DNA of 53,138 nucleotides, from assembly GCA_045546615.1 (NCBI GenBank), contig JAZQDD010000022.1:1-53138 (forward strand), read 5' to 3'. Numbering within the stretch: the first letter of the stretch is position 1; each line of letters starts with the position of its first letter. The translations under genes and the position numbers were made by a program. The stretch is from CAG-390 sp045546615 (GTDB lineage Bacteria; Bacillota; Clostridia; Oscillospirales; CAG-272). The notes beneath the pieces are model-generated. The model saw only the letters and a list, made by a program, of their open reading frames with translations. It ran no database searches and was not told where the DNA came from. Shown here in pieces: positions 25,584 through 32,020 of the stretch.

Positions 25584-25615
25584 AAAAGGAGTACGAGTTT
25601 TTCGTACTCCTTTTT
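25584..25615. terminator. Bidirectional terminator hairpin
   Basis: AAAAGGAGTACGA (25584-25596) pairs with TCGTACTCCTTTTT (25602-25615). The A- and T-tracts allow it to work in both directions, ending transcripts from the plus-strand secreted-protein gene and the minus-strand regulator gene. Confidence 0.78.
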
Positions 25616-25740
25616 ACACGCAAGTATAGCGTGTTACACCTTATAGGTGTACTGTCGGGCGGTAATAAGCCTCCCTTGTCTAAAGGGAGCATTTGGGCTG
25701 TGCGTCCCGAAAGTCCGTCTGCTTTTCCTGACAAACACTG

Positions 25741-25781
25741 CTTTTGTGGACACAAAAGCGAAGCCCCGCACAAGGCGGGGC
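25741..25781 (-). terminator. Two adjacent hairpins downstream of the regulator gene
   Basis: GCCCCGC (25763-25769) pairs with GCGGGGC (25775-25781), and next to it CTTTTGTG-GA-CACAAAAG (25741-25758) forms a second stem. The first lies 7 bp after the stop of the XRE gene on the minus strand; the T-tract is imperfect. The rest of 25616-25740 contains no gene. Confidence 0.55.
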
Positions 25782-25787
25782 ATAAAT

Positions 25788-26867
25788 TTATTCGTTAATA
25801 AGGCATTGAAAATCTTCACGTTCACGCAGAACATCAAAAATTGTATTTTCCAGAACTTCGTTTCTCCAACTATCCACTAATAAGCTTTCAATGCGGGAAT
25901 CCGTGTAGTCATCTTCATAATGATCAAGCAACAAACAAGTATATTTACCATTTCGTTTTTCCTTTACTTTATCATACTCGACTGCGTATTCCTTCGCTTG
26001 CTTCAAAAGATGAATTGCTTCATCAAAATTACCATTTGTAACTGATATTTCAGCTTGTCTTTCTTTAATCAAATACATATTAATATTAAGACCATTGAAA
26101 TTATCATCATCAATTATAATCCTCAAAATTTTTTCTTCTGTTTCAAGTGCTTTTTTTGCATAACGCTGATCACAGTTTCCGTAGACCCACATTTCAAACA
26201 ACGCTGTGCATAATGCGCCTAACCCTTTTTTGACCATTTTCTGACGATGAGTGGTAAGTTCATCTCCTTTAAGACATACCGCAAGCAAAGATTCACGGCT
26301 TGTTTCGGGAGCTTCTGGATACATAAGAGCGTATTTTTTCGCTTCATCAATTCTGTTTAAGCTTTTATTGGCATACACAAGTCCGGATATTGCCTGATTT
26401 TGAAGATAGGTATCATCGCAATTTTCAAGTATCATTAAGCAGTGATAGATAGAACTTTCAAGTAATTCCTTTTCTTTTTCTGTACCACAATATTTTACAC
26501 TATAAGCAACATACCGTTCATTACTCGCCAACCAATGTAAATAGTGAAAATCTCCCGGATATTCAGCAACCGCCTGTCGTGCAATCTCCATATCAGCTTC
26601 ATGATCTTCTTTTATCCAGAATTCGTGAAATTCAGAATCAAAATATGCTTTTCTCTCATCCGTGATTTCGGGTGTCAGACAGAGCAATTCATCAGCAGAA
26701 ACATGAAAAAGTCTTGTCAACGGTGCAATCAGAGATATATCCGGACTACTTAAACCGCACTCCCATTTGGAAACCGCTTGATAGGAAACGCAAAGATAGT
26801 CCGCAAGCTTCTCTTGTGTCAGATCATTCTTTTTTCGTAATTCTTTAATTTTTTCACCAATAGTCAT
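25788..26867 (-). CDS. XRE-family regulator with long helical (TPR-like) C-terminal domain
   Basis: A 359-residue regulator. Residues 1-60 are a Cro/C1-type helix-turn-helix (LTQEKLADYLCVSYQAVSKW). The remaining ~290 residues are alpha-helical with a spacing of helices suggestive of tetratricopeptide-like repeats (for example FDEAIHLLKQAKEYA), as in regulators that bind peptides or proteins. The gene is AT-richer than its neighbours. It lies between two copies of a 17-bp direct repeat, which suggests acquisition. A palindrome just downstream of its promoter may be its own operator. AGGTTG in front of the ATG is a moderate ribosome site. The regulated genes are unknown. Confidence 0.83.
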   Translation of the reverse strand: MTIGEKIKELRKKNDLTQEKLADYLCVSYQAVSKWECGLSSPDISLIAPLTRLFHVSADELLCLTPEITDERKAYFDSEFHEFWIKEDHEADMEIARQAVAEYPGDFHYLHWLASNERYVAYSVKYCGTEKEKELLESSIYHCLMILENCDDTYLQNQAISGLVYANKSLNRIDEAKKYALMYPEAPETSRESLLAVCLKGDELTTHRQKMVKKGLGALCTALFEMWVYGNCDQRYAKKALETEEKILRIIIDDDNFNGLNINMYLIKERQAEISVTNGNFDEAIHLLKQAKEYAVEYDKVKEKRNGKYTCLLLDHYEDDYTDSRIESLLVDSWRNEVLENTIFDVLREREDFQCLINE

Positions 26868-26890
26868 AAAACAACCTCACGATATTTATT

Positions 26891-26938
26891 GAATCCGGAT
26901 TCTGTATTTATTATAGCATTAAGCAAATTATAATACAA
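26891..26938 (-). promoter_or_regulatory. Promoter and candidate operator of the XRE regulator gene
   Basis: On the minus strand TTGTAT (26938-26933), a 17-bp spacer and TATAAT (26915-26910) with TGC before the -10 box. About 8 bp downstream of the -10 box is the perfect 12-bp palindrome GAATCCGGATTC (26891-26902), overlapping the expected transcription start, which is well placed for repression by the encoded regulator. Confidence 0.65.
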
Positions 26939-27021
26939 TAACTTGTTTTTTGAAAGGCTTTCAACCTGTGGTTGAATCAACGAGCAAACTGATGGCTCAC
27001 CTGCTTTATCGCAGGTACGCC

Positions 27022-27038
27022 AAGCGGTGCTTTTTATA
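27022..27038 (+). repeat. 17-bp direct repeat matching a terminator half at 25543-25559
   Basis: AAGCGGTGCTTTTTATA occurs exactly at 25543-25559, where it is the right arm of the terminator hairpin, and again here, where the left arm is missing. The two copies are 1479 bp apart and bracket the XRE gene with its hairpins and promoter. Two small hairpins, TTCAACC-tgt-GGTTGAA (26960-26976) and ACCTGC-tttatc-GCAGGT (26999-27016), lie between the XRE promoter and this copy; the gap 26939-27070 has no gene. Confidence 0.75.
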
Positions 27039-27070
27039 GTAAACTAAATGTTAATAAACGTCGTAAAGTC

Positions 27071-27099
27071 TTGAAATCAGTGGGGATTTATGTTATAAT
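27071..27099 (+). promoter_or_regulatory. Promoter of the membrane-anchored protein gene
   Basis: TTGAAA (27071-27076), 17-bp spacer and TATAAT (27094-27099) with TGT before the -10 box, 32 bp ahead of the start codon. Confidence 0.8.
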
Positions 27100-27131
27100 T
27101 TTTTCACAATGATCCTAACGGAGATATTAAA

Positions 27132-27896
27132 ATGAAAACTTACGCACCGGGAAAAGGTCCTGACTACGGCGAGGACAAGCTGCACCCGAAGGAAATAGAA
27201 ATAAGCGGCGGCGCTGCCGAAAAGGCTGTGAACTTTTGGTTTTATCACAAATGGAAGGTTATCATTTCGCTTTTCATTGTGTTCGTTCTGCTTGTCGCCT
27301 GCTTGCAGACCTGCGCTTCTATCGAGGATGATGTTTTAATACTATACGCAGGGCCGTGCAATATCGGCGCATCAGGCGTCGAGGGGATGGGCGTTGCCCT
27401 CTCAAGCATTCTTCCGCGCGACTTTAACGAAGACGGTGAGAATCATGCCACGCTGGTCGGGCGTAATATCTTTTCGCCCGAACAAGTTGCGGCTCTTGCG
27501 GAACAAGCTAAGACCGACACAAACATTGTCGGTGTTAATACACATCTTAACCAGCAGGAGATCAGTTCGTTTGACAATCTCATTCTCACGGGCGAATATT
27601 CTATATGCTTGCTCGATCCTTGGCTCTATAACAGGGTAGCATCTGCCGGCGGATTTGCAAAGCTTGCCGACGTTCTTGGCAACACTCCCGACGATGCGTA
27701 CAGCGCATACGCCGTGACGTTTAAAAATACTGCCTTTGCCAAGGCGTACGCCGAGGAATTCCAATACTTACCAGACGATACCCTGCTCTGCATTCGCAAC
27801 ACAAACTCGATGGGTTCGGTCATCAACAAGGACTCAACCCTTAAAAAGCACGCCGAAGCCGTTGAGATGTTCTGCGCTATTGTAAACTATAAATAA
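27132..27896 (+). CDS. Membrane-anchored protein of unknown function
   Basis: A 254-residue protein with a ~40-residue hydrophilic cytosolic N-terminus, one membrane helix at about 41-60 and a ~190-residue extracytoplasmic domain. The external part has alternating strands and helices (DDVLILYAGPCNIGAS, YSICLLDPWLYNRV) reminiscent of a periplasmic-binding fold, but no family is recognised. GGAG lies before the ATG. It is a single-gene unit with its own promoter and terminator. The name hypothetical membrane protein is all that can be supported. Confidence 0.75.
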   Translation: MKTYAPGKGPDYGEDKLHPKEIEISGGAAEKAVNFWFYHKWKVIISLFIVFVLLVACLQTCASIEDDVLILYAGPCNIGASGVEGMGVALSSILPRDFNEDGENHATLVGRNIFSPEQVAALAEQAKTDTNIVGVNTHLNQQEISSFDNLILTGEYSICLLDPWLYNRVASAGGFAKLADVLGNTPDDAYSAYAVTFKNTAFAKAYAEEFQYLPDDTLLCIRNTNSMGSVINKDSTLKKHAEAVEMFCAIVNYK

Positions 27897-27968
27897 GCAA
27901 AAAGCTCTTATGACTTAACCTCGGGTGCAAAAGGGCAGTTATATAACTTTTACAAGAATTGAATATAG

Positions 27969-28006
27969 AAAAGCTTTCGATAAGATAATTGTCGAAGGCT
28001 TTTTTA
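27969..28006 (+). terminator. Terminator after the membrane-anchored protein gene
   Basis: AAGCTTTCGA (27971-27980) pairs with TCGAAGGCTT (one G-U) followed by T6. It lies about 70 bp after the stop codon of the preceding gene. Confidence 0.8.
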
Positions 28007-28016
28007 TTACAAGATA

Positions 28017-28044
28017 TTGACAGAATAACTCCATGTGGTATAAT
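28017..28044 (+). promoter_or_regulatory. Strong orphan promoter reading into a short hairpin-ended region
   Basis: TTGACA (28017-28022), 16-bp spacer and TATAAT (28039-28044) with an extended TGG. No plus-strand gene of normal size follows before a 19-bp perfect hairpin at 28154-28194. Confidence 0.78.
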
Positions 28045-28050
28045 ATCGGT

Positions 28051-28194
28051 TTTTAGTATGAAATAGGTTTTCATATTTTCTTTTGGGGAATTAATACCTC
28101 AACCGGAAAACGAGGAACAACTGCAATGATCCGTGTTAAACAAAAAGTCGTAATATAAGCCTCCGACAAGGAAAATCCTTGTCGGAGGCTTATA
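28051..28194 (+). ncRNA. Candidate small RNA ending in a 19-bp hairpin
   Basis: A transcript from the promoter at 28017-28044 would be ~145 nt and end in a perfect stem, left arm 28154-28172 and right arm 28176-28194, loop AAA. There is no T-run after it, so termination is not certain. A ten-codon frame, ATG at 28126 to TAA at 28158 (MIRVKQKVVI), has GAGGAA upstream and could be a leader peptide or chance. The hairpin overlaps the stop codon of the convergent HExxH gene, so the RNA is partly antisense to its 3' end. Confidence 0.45.
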
Positions 28195-29170
28195 ACAGAT
28201 CAACCATTATTTCGCTTTCGGCTTCACTAATAGTCTTCAAAAGTTCATCCTCTCCATATATTTGGCAAGCATCTTCAAAAGTTTGATATTTTGCTAATTG
28301 TAGTAGTTTTTCTTTTCCGTACTTATTTCGTAATTTAAGCATGAAATATCCTGATGTTGTATATGTAATCCAAGAATTTGTTTTTCTAAACGCTTCTGCA
28401 TTTTTCCACCATTCGCGAATGTTCGGGGAGATGCCTAACTTTTGATATGCCGCTTGAGCAAAACTCAAACGTGCAGAGCCTTTTCGACCATCGTTATATA
28501 CGGCTATCCCTTCCAAAACAAATACTTTTGGTCTCTCCATCCCATACAGGTAATTATAAACGTGCGTTGACTCATGCCAATCTCTGTTGTATTCCCCCTC
28601 TTGAATAACACCATAACACGAGCATGTTTGAGAATTACAAAAGTAATTCTTCATTTCTTCGTTGTCCCATAAAAAATAGTGAATTTTTCTTTCAAGGGAG
28701 ATTCCAAAGAAGCCTTTGCCAACCAATTCGTATCCTAATTCGCGGCGCTCTATTTTGTGATTGATATCCTCTTCATTTTCGTATCTGTTTGGATGTATAT
28801 GAAAAACAAAATGTTTTGTTTCTTTCGTGATAAATTTATCATATAACTCATCAAACCCAAGTTTCTTTAGATAAAAATCTTTGATGTGATGTGAAATAGT
28901 GTTTATCTGTAACGCAAAAAATTCTTGTTTTGCTTTTTCGAAATATCCTCGCAGATAAAGTAATGAAACATACCACAATTTATAATACACAAGATGCTTT
29001 TCGCAATTAAGAGTACAAAGCTTTTTTACATAATCTATACACTCGTCTATTTCTCTGTTGCTATATAGATTTAGAACAAAAGAGTAAACCAATTTGTCAT
29101 CCTCAAAAGTTTTATTCTCAATAAAAGAATCAATTTTCAGTTTTCTTTGTTGCAATGTAAGGATTGGCAT
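28190..29170 (-). CDS. HExxH (gluzincin-like) metallopeptidase-like protein with helical N-terminus
   Basis: A 326-residue protein without signal peptide. The N-terminal ~110 residues look like helical repeats (REIDECIDYVKKLC, GYFEKAKQEFFALQ). The C-terminal part has the zinc-protease motif HESTH followed ~19 residues later by a downstream glutamate in LEGIAVYNDG, the HExxH...E arrangement of gluzincins (peptidase MA clan). A cytosolic metallopeptidase is therefore the best guess. The gene is AT-rich relative to the operons around it and is flanked by two similar promoter-hairpin units, so it may be acquired. The ribosome site AAAGGGG lies unusually far (about 12 bases) from ATG 29170. Confidence 0.7.
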   Translation of the reverse strand: MPILTLQQRKLKIDSFIENKTFEDDKLVYSFVLNLYSNREIDECIDYVKKLCTLNCEKHLVYYKLWYVSLLYLRGYFEKAKQEFFALQINTISHHIKDFYLKKLGFDELYDKFITKETKHFVFHIHPNRYENEEDINHKIERRELGYELVGKGFFGISLERKIHYFLWDNEEMKNYFCNSQTCSCYGVIQEGEYNRDWHESTHVYNYLYGMERPKVFVLEGIAVYNDGRKGSARLSFAQAAYQKLGISPNIREWWKNAEAFRKTNSWITYTTSGYFMLKLRNKYGKEKLLQLAKYQTFEDACQIYGEDELLKTISEAESEIMVDLL

Positions 29171-29208
29171 TGTATATAATATCCCCTTTCTACATATCAG
29201 AGCGGCTT

Positions 29209-29237
29209 ATTATAGCACAATAATTTATAAAATACAA
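29209..29237 (-). promoter_or_regulatory. Promoter of the HExxH protein gene
   Basis: Minus-strand TTGTAT (29237-29232), 17-bp spacer, TATAAT (29214-29209) with TGC before the -10 box. Its -35 box is only 3 bp from the -35 box of the divergent promoter at 29241-29269, so the two probably compete for polymerase. Confidence 0.75.
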
Positions 29238-29240
29238 GAC

Positions 29241-29269
29241 TTGACTTTTTGACGATTTTGTGGTATAAT
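29241..29269 (+). promoter_or_regulatory. Divergent strong promoter leading straight into a terminator
   Basis: TTGACT (29241-29246), 17-bp spacer, TATAAT (29264-29269) with extended TGG. The predicted start at ~29276 is only ~12 bp before a terminator hairpin. Confidence 0.8.
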
Positions 29270-29275
29270 AAGCAC

Positions 29276-29326
29276 AGAAAAAAGGAAGCCTCCGATGAAG
29301 AATTTTCTCCATCGGAGGCATTTTTT
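29276..29326 (+). ncRNA. Candidate ~50-nt RNA: promoter-proximal terminator
   Basis: GCCTCCGATG (29288-29297) pairs with CATCGGAGGC (29310-29319), followed by ATTTTTTA, a good terminator. The transcript would be almost only the hairpin. No plus-strand gene follows, since rsmA lies on the other strand. The AGCCTCCGA start of this hairpin is shared with the hairpin at 28154-28194 on the other side of the HExxH gene. Confidence 0.5.
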
Positions 29327-29370
29327 ACTCTATTACTGACACCCGAAGCTAAATCACAAGAGCTTTTCGC

Positions 29371-30234
29371 TTATTTCATTCGCTTGTATATCTCATCAGA
29401 GAGCTTAACGAAATCCGAGGTGGACAGTACCTCGCCGCGAATGTTTGCGGCAAAACCGCACGCGAGAATCGCCTCGGTAAGCTCATCCTTTGAAAGTTCG
29501 CTGATTCCTGCCGAAAGCGCATTTGGCAAGGTCTTGCGGCGTTGCTCGAACGCGGCGCGAAGCGTTCTGAAAAAGAGTGCTTCGTCAAGCGGCTTGTATG
29601 GCTTGTCCTTATAAAGATCGATGCGCACGACGGTGGAATCCACCTTGGGCGGCGGCAAGAATTTGCCCGCGGGAACCTTCAAAAGCTTTTGACAAGTTCC
29701 GAAATAATTAAGGTAAGCAGTAACGGAGCCGTAATCTCTGTGTCCCGCCGTGGCGCAGAGGCGATCCGCTACCTCGGACTGTATCATTACCGTTATACAA
29801 TCAAACGGAAGCCCCGAGCCTAAAAGTTCAAGAAGAATGGGGGTAGTGATGTAATACGGGAGATTGGCGCAGACCGAAACCCCGCCGCGCTCGAAAGCAT
29901 CACCGAGAAGTGCGCGGATATCCGTTTTCATTACGTCGCCGCAAACCACCTCCACGTTTTTATGCTCACCGAGCGTGTAACCGAGAAGCGGAATAAGCCC
30001 GCGGTCGATCTCAATAGCAATGACCTTTTCATATCGCAGAGCAAGCTCATGCGTGAGCGAGCCACAGCCCGCGCCTATCTCAAGCACGGTTTTTGTGTTC
30101 GCCGCGGCGCAGGAATCGGCAATCGCCTCGACCACCGATTTATCGGTAAGAAAATTCTGACCGAATTCCTTTCGGAAGGTGAGTCCGAATATCGTCATTA
30201 CGTCCTTTATAGTTTTAACGTCACAAAGATTCAT
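29371..30234 (-). CDS. rsmA: 16S rRNA (adenine-1518/1519-N6)-dimethyltransferase RsmA (KsgA)
   Basis: A 287-residue dimethyltransferase acting on A1518 and A1519 of 16S rRNA. SAM motif I is VLEIGAGCGSLT (about 50-61), the KsgA N-terminal signature is KEFGQNFLTD, and catalytic motif IV is NLPYYITTPI (about 124-133). The C-terminal domain includes LRAAFEQRRKTLPNAL. Length and motifs are normal. It is a single-gene unit with a consensus promoter at 30264-30292. Confidence 0.96.
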   Translation of the reverse strand: MNLCDVKTIKDVMTIFGLTFRKEFGQNFLTDKSVVEAIADSCAAANTKTVLEIGAGCGSLTHELALRYEKVIAIEIDRGLIPLLGYTLGEHKNVEVVCGDVMKTDIRALLGDAFERGGVSVCANLPYYITTPILLELLGSGLPFDCITVMIQSEVADRLCATAGHRDYGSVTAYLNYFGTCQKLLKVPAGKFLPPPKVDSTVVRIDLYKDKPYKPLDEALFFRTLRAAFEQRRKTLPNALSAGISELSKDELTEAILACGFAANIRGEVLSTSDFVKLSDEIYKRMK

Positions 30235-30263
30235 TTTTCCTTGTCCTTTTATTTATTGAAGAT

Positions 30264-30292
30264 ATTATATCACATAACGCGCGGTTTTTCAA
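30264..30292 (-). promoter_or_regulatory. rsmA promoter
   Basis: Minus-strand TTGAAA (30292-30287), 17-bp spacer, TATAAT (30269-30264) with ATGTGA directly upstream of the -10 box, a full extended -10 promoter 30 bp before the start codon. Confidence 0.85.
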
Positions 30293-30315
30293 GGCGAATG
30301 CGATATAAATACGTC

Positions 30316-30924
30316 TTATTTAGCCTTTAGTGCGCCACAATCGGTGAAGATCAAGTCGCCAACGGAAAAATTTTCTCCCTCTCGCATATTGTGAGGCTCT
30401 GCCACTCTGCGGCTCTCAATATAGCCTTCCTTATAATTAACAACAACAAAAAATTGCAAACCATTTTCGTTTACCAGATAATATTTGGAACCTAGCAATT
30501 TGAGACTATTTGTAACATCGCTAACCCCGCAGACAGGCGTAAAGAAATCCAAGAAAAAATCCACAATTTTATCCACTTTATCACGTTTCTTCTCTGCGAA
30601 TAGAGTTTTGATTTCAGCGCAAGGATATTTTTCAAGCATCAGTTTATCCGTAAGCTTTTTCTTGATAAACGCCTTGCCGTACTTTGATATATCGACAGGC
30701 TCTCTGATCACGTTTACGTCAATTTCCTTGCCGTCATCCAAAAGATAATCAACGCTAACGCTTAAAAGCTGTGCTAATAATTTAAGGTTTGAAACATCTG
30801 GAATGCCCTTGTCGGCTTCCCATTTTGTAATTGCTTGACGGGATACCATCATCTTGCCCGCAAGCTGTTCCTGCGTGAGTCCGCTTTCAATTCTTGCTTT
30901 TTTGATCTTTTCACCGAGTGTCAT
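30316..30924 (-). CDS. XRE-family transcriptional regulator
   Basis: A 202-residue protein with an N-terminal Cro/C1 helix-turn-helix (LTQEQLAGKMMVSRQAITKW, residues ~14-33) followed by LLSVSVDYLLDD, and a C-terminal domain of about 130 residues that I do not recognise (it has a strand-rich KYYLVNENGLQFFVVVNY segment). ATG 30924 follows GGAGG at 8 bases; a longer in-frame start at 30954 has no site. It resembles the next regulator upstream in N-terminal layout only. A 15-bp tandem repeat lies between the start and the promoter. The target genes are unknown. Confidence 0.82.
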   Translation of the reverse strand: MTLGEKIKKARIESGLTQEQLAGKMMVSRQAITKWEADKGIPDVSNLKLLAQLLSVSVDYLLDDGKEIDVNVIREPVDISKYGKAFIKKKLTDKLMLEKYPCAEIKTLFAEKKRDKVDKIVDFFLDFFTPVCGVSDVTNSLKLLGSKYYLVNENGLQFFVVVNYKEGYIESRRVAEPHNMREGENFSVGDLIFTDCGALKAK

Positions 30925-30937
30925 AATGAATTCCTCC

Positions 30938-30967
30938 AAAATTTGTTTTTGCAAAATTTGTTTTTGC
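30938..30967. repeat. 15-bp tandem duplication in the regulator 5' leader
   Basis: AAAATTTGTTTTTGC occurs twice in perfect tandem (30938-30952 and 30953-30967), directly upstream of the ribosome site of the XRE gene. It could be an operator pair or a replication-slippage product that changes leader length. Confidence 0.7.
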
Positions 30968-31076
30968 TTTGCGTTTTCAGTTTAGCACACTCGCTTTTGA
31001 AAAACAAGAATCGCACTGTAGCGGGCACGCAACGCTCCGTAGCATCCGTTTTTTAGGGATCACAGGCGTTTTTATC

Positions 31077-31105
31077 ATTATATCACGCAAGAATGGAAAA
31101 ATCAA
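31077..31105 (-). promoter_or_regulatory. Promoter of the second XRE gene
   Basis: Minus-strand TTGATT (31105-31100), 17-bp spacer, TATAAT (31082-31077) with GTGA just upstream. It implies a ~145-nt leader before ATG 30924, long enough for leader-level control. Confidence 0.68.
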
Positions 31106-31137
31106 CCAGCGTAAGACGCAAAGGTGCGGCGGTGATA

Positions 31138-31689
31138 TTATTTAATTTTTGCCTGTCCGAAAATTCCAACGAATTCCACGTTTGCCGCATACTTTAGCGA
31201 ATATGCCCCAACGCCTTTATTGAGCGCTTCTGTGATCTCCTTGATCTCTTTTTGAACATCCTCGAGCGTTGCATACCACCCAAGTATCGTTGAGTGTTCT
31301 CCCCAAAAGGTGACTCTGTCAATTCCGCTCAAAATATATTTTGGTTCACCTTTAGCGGGGAACAAGATAGGAGAAGCCTTAACGGCGTGACAAACGACCA
31401 CATTTGCGTTGTCAAACGTGGTAATGGCAATCTTTCCCGACGGAGCGTATACCGCGCTCTTCTCTTCACCGTTTTCTTTTTCAGCAACGGTAGATGCATC
31501 GTTGAGTAGATAGTCAAGTGAAATATTTAATTGTCTTGATATCTCTATTAATTTTTCCGTTTCGGGATATCCGTTTCCCGATTCCCATTTAGAAATTGCT
31601 TGTCTTGATACGCCAAGGCGCTCCGCCAATTCCTCTTGGGTGATGTTTCTCTGCTTTCTGATCTCTCTTAAGTTTTCACCGAAGCTCAT
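31138..31689 (-). CDS. XRE-family transcriptional regulator with C-terminal sensory-like domain
   Basis: A 183-residue regulator. The N-terminal helix-turn-helix is complete (ITQEELAERLGVSRQAISKW), followed by the ISLDYLLND linker helix and a ~110-residue C-terminal domain with alternating strands (SGKIAITTFDNANVVVCHAV, PKYILSGIDRVTFWG). The second domain is not recognised; its small size and strand content would suit ligand sensing. Two copies of a 16-bp operator-like sequence sit just upstream of its -35 box. It forms a single-gene unit next to tRNA-Thr. Confidence 0.83.
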   Translation of the reverse strand: MSFGENLREIRKQRNITQEELAERLGVSRQAISKWESGNGYPETEKLIEISRQLNISLDYLLNDASTVAEKENGEEKSAVYAPSGKIAITTFDNANVVVCHAVKASPILFPAKGEPKYILSGIDRVTFWGEHSTILGWYATLEDVQKEIKEITEALNKGVGAYSLKYAANVEFVGIFGQAKIK

Positions 31690-31722
31690 TCTACAGCCTC
31701 TCTTTCATAAAGGTTTGCGTTA

Positions 31723-31789
31723 ATTATACGGGAATCATTCTTTTTTCACAACCAACCTGAGTTTGCATTTACGCAACTTAAGATTGCAT
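31723..31789 (-). promoter_or_regulatory. Promoter plus two operator-like repeats of the third XRE gene
   Basis: Minus-strand TTGTGA (31751-31746), 17-bp spacer, TATAAT (31728-31723). Directly upstream lie CAACCTGAGTTTGCAT (31753-31768) and CAACTTAAGATTGCAT (31774-31789, plus-strand reading), 13 of 16 bases identical and 21 bp apart, i.e. two helical turns. This spacing and position suit binding of a dimeric regulator on one face of the helix, most simply the encoded protein itself. Confidence 0.6.
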
Positions 31790-31816
31790 TCTATAAAAAG
31801 CAAATAATACAAACGA

Positions 31817-31845
31817 AAATCCGCCCACTTCCGTGAGCGGATTTT
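31817..31845 (-). terminator. Terminator of tRNA-Thr
   Basis: AAAATCCGC (31817-31825) pairs with GCGGATTTT (31837-31845), with inner CAC/GTG pairs; on the minus strand it ends in TTTT and lies 4 bp after the tRNA 3' end. Confidence 0.83.
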
Positions 31846-31849
31846 CATT

Positions 31850-31925
31850 TGGAGCTGGTAATCGGACTCGAACCGATGACCTGTTGATTACGAATCAACT
31901 GCTCTACCAACTGAGCCATACCAGC
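31850..31925 (-). tRNA. tRNA-Thr (anticodon CGT)
   Basis: On the minus strand acceptor GCTGGTA pairs with TACCAGC; the anticodon stem GTTGA/TCAAC encloses loop TTCGTAA, so the anticodon is CGT and reads ACG. The CCA end is encoded (31852-31850). Structure is complete. Confidence 0.95.
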
Positions 31926-31935
31926 AACGAAATAT

Positions 31936-31964
31936 ATTATATCACATAAAAAACCATTTTGCAA
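31936..31964 (-). promoter_or_regulatory. tRNA-Thr promoter
   Basis: Minus-strand TTGCAA (31964-31959), 17-bp spacer, TATAAT (31941-31936) with ATGTGA upstream, 10 bp before the tRNA. Confidence 0.8.
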
Positions 31965-31984
31965 GTGTTTTTTTATTTTTCTTG

Positions 31985-32013
31985 CGAAATGCCGAAATTT
32001 TTTCGGCATTTCG
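31985..32013 (-). terminator. Hairpin after the ABC exporter operon
   Basis: CGAAATGCCGAAA (31985-31997) pairs with TTTCGGCATTTCG (32001-32013). It lies 7 bp after the stop of the last exporter gene. The T-tract after it is interrupted, so termination strength is uncertain. Confidence 0.6.
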
Positions 32014-32020
32014 CATTATT

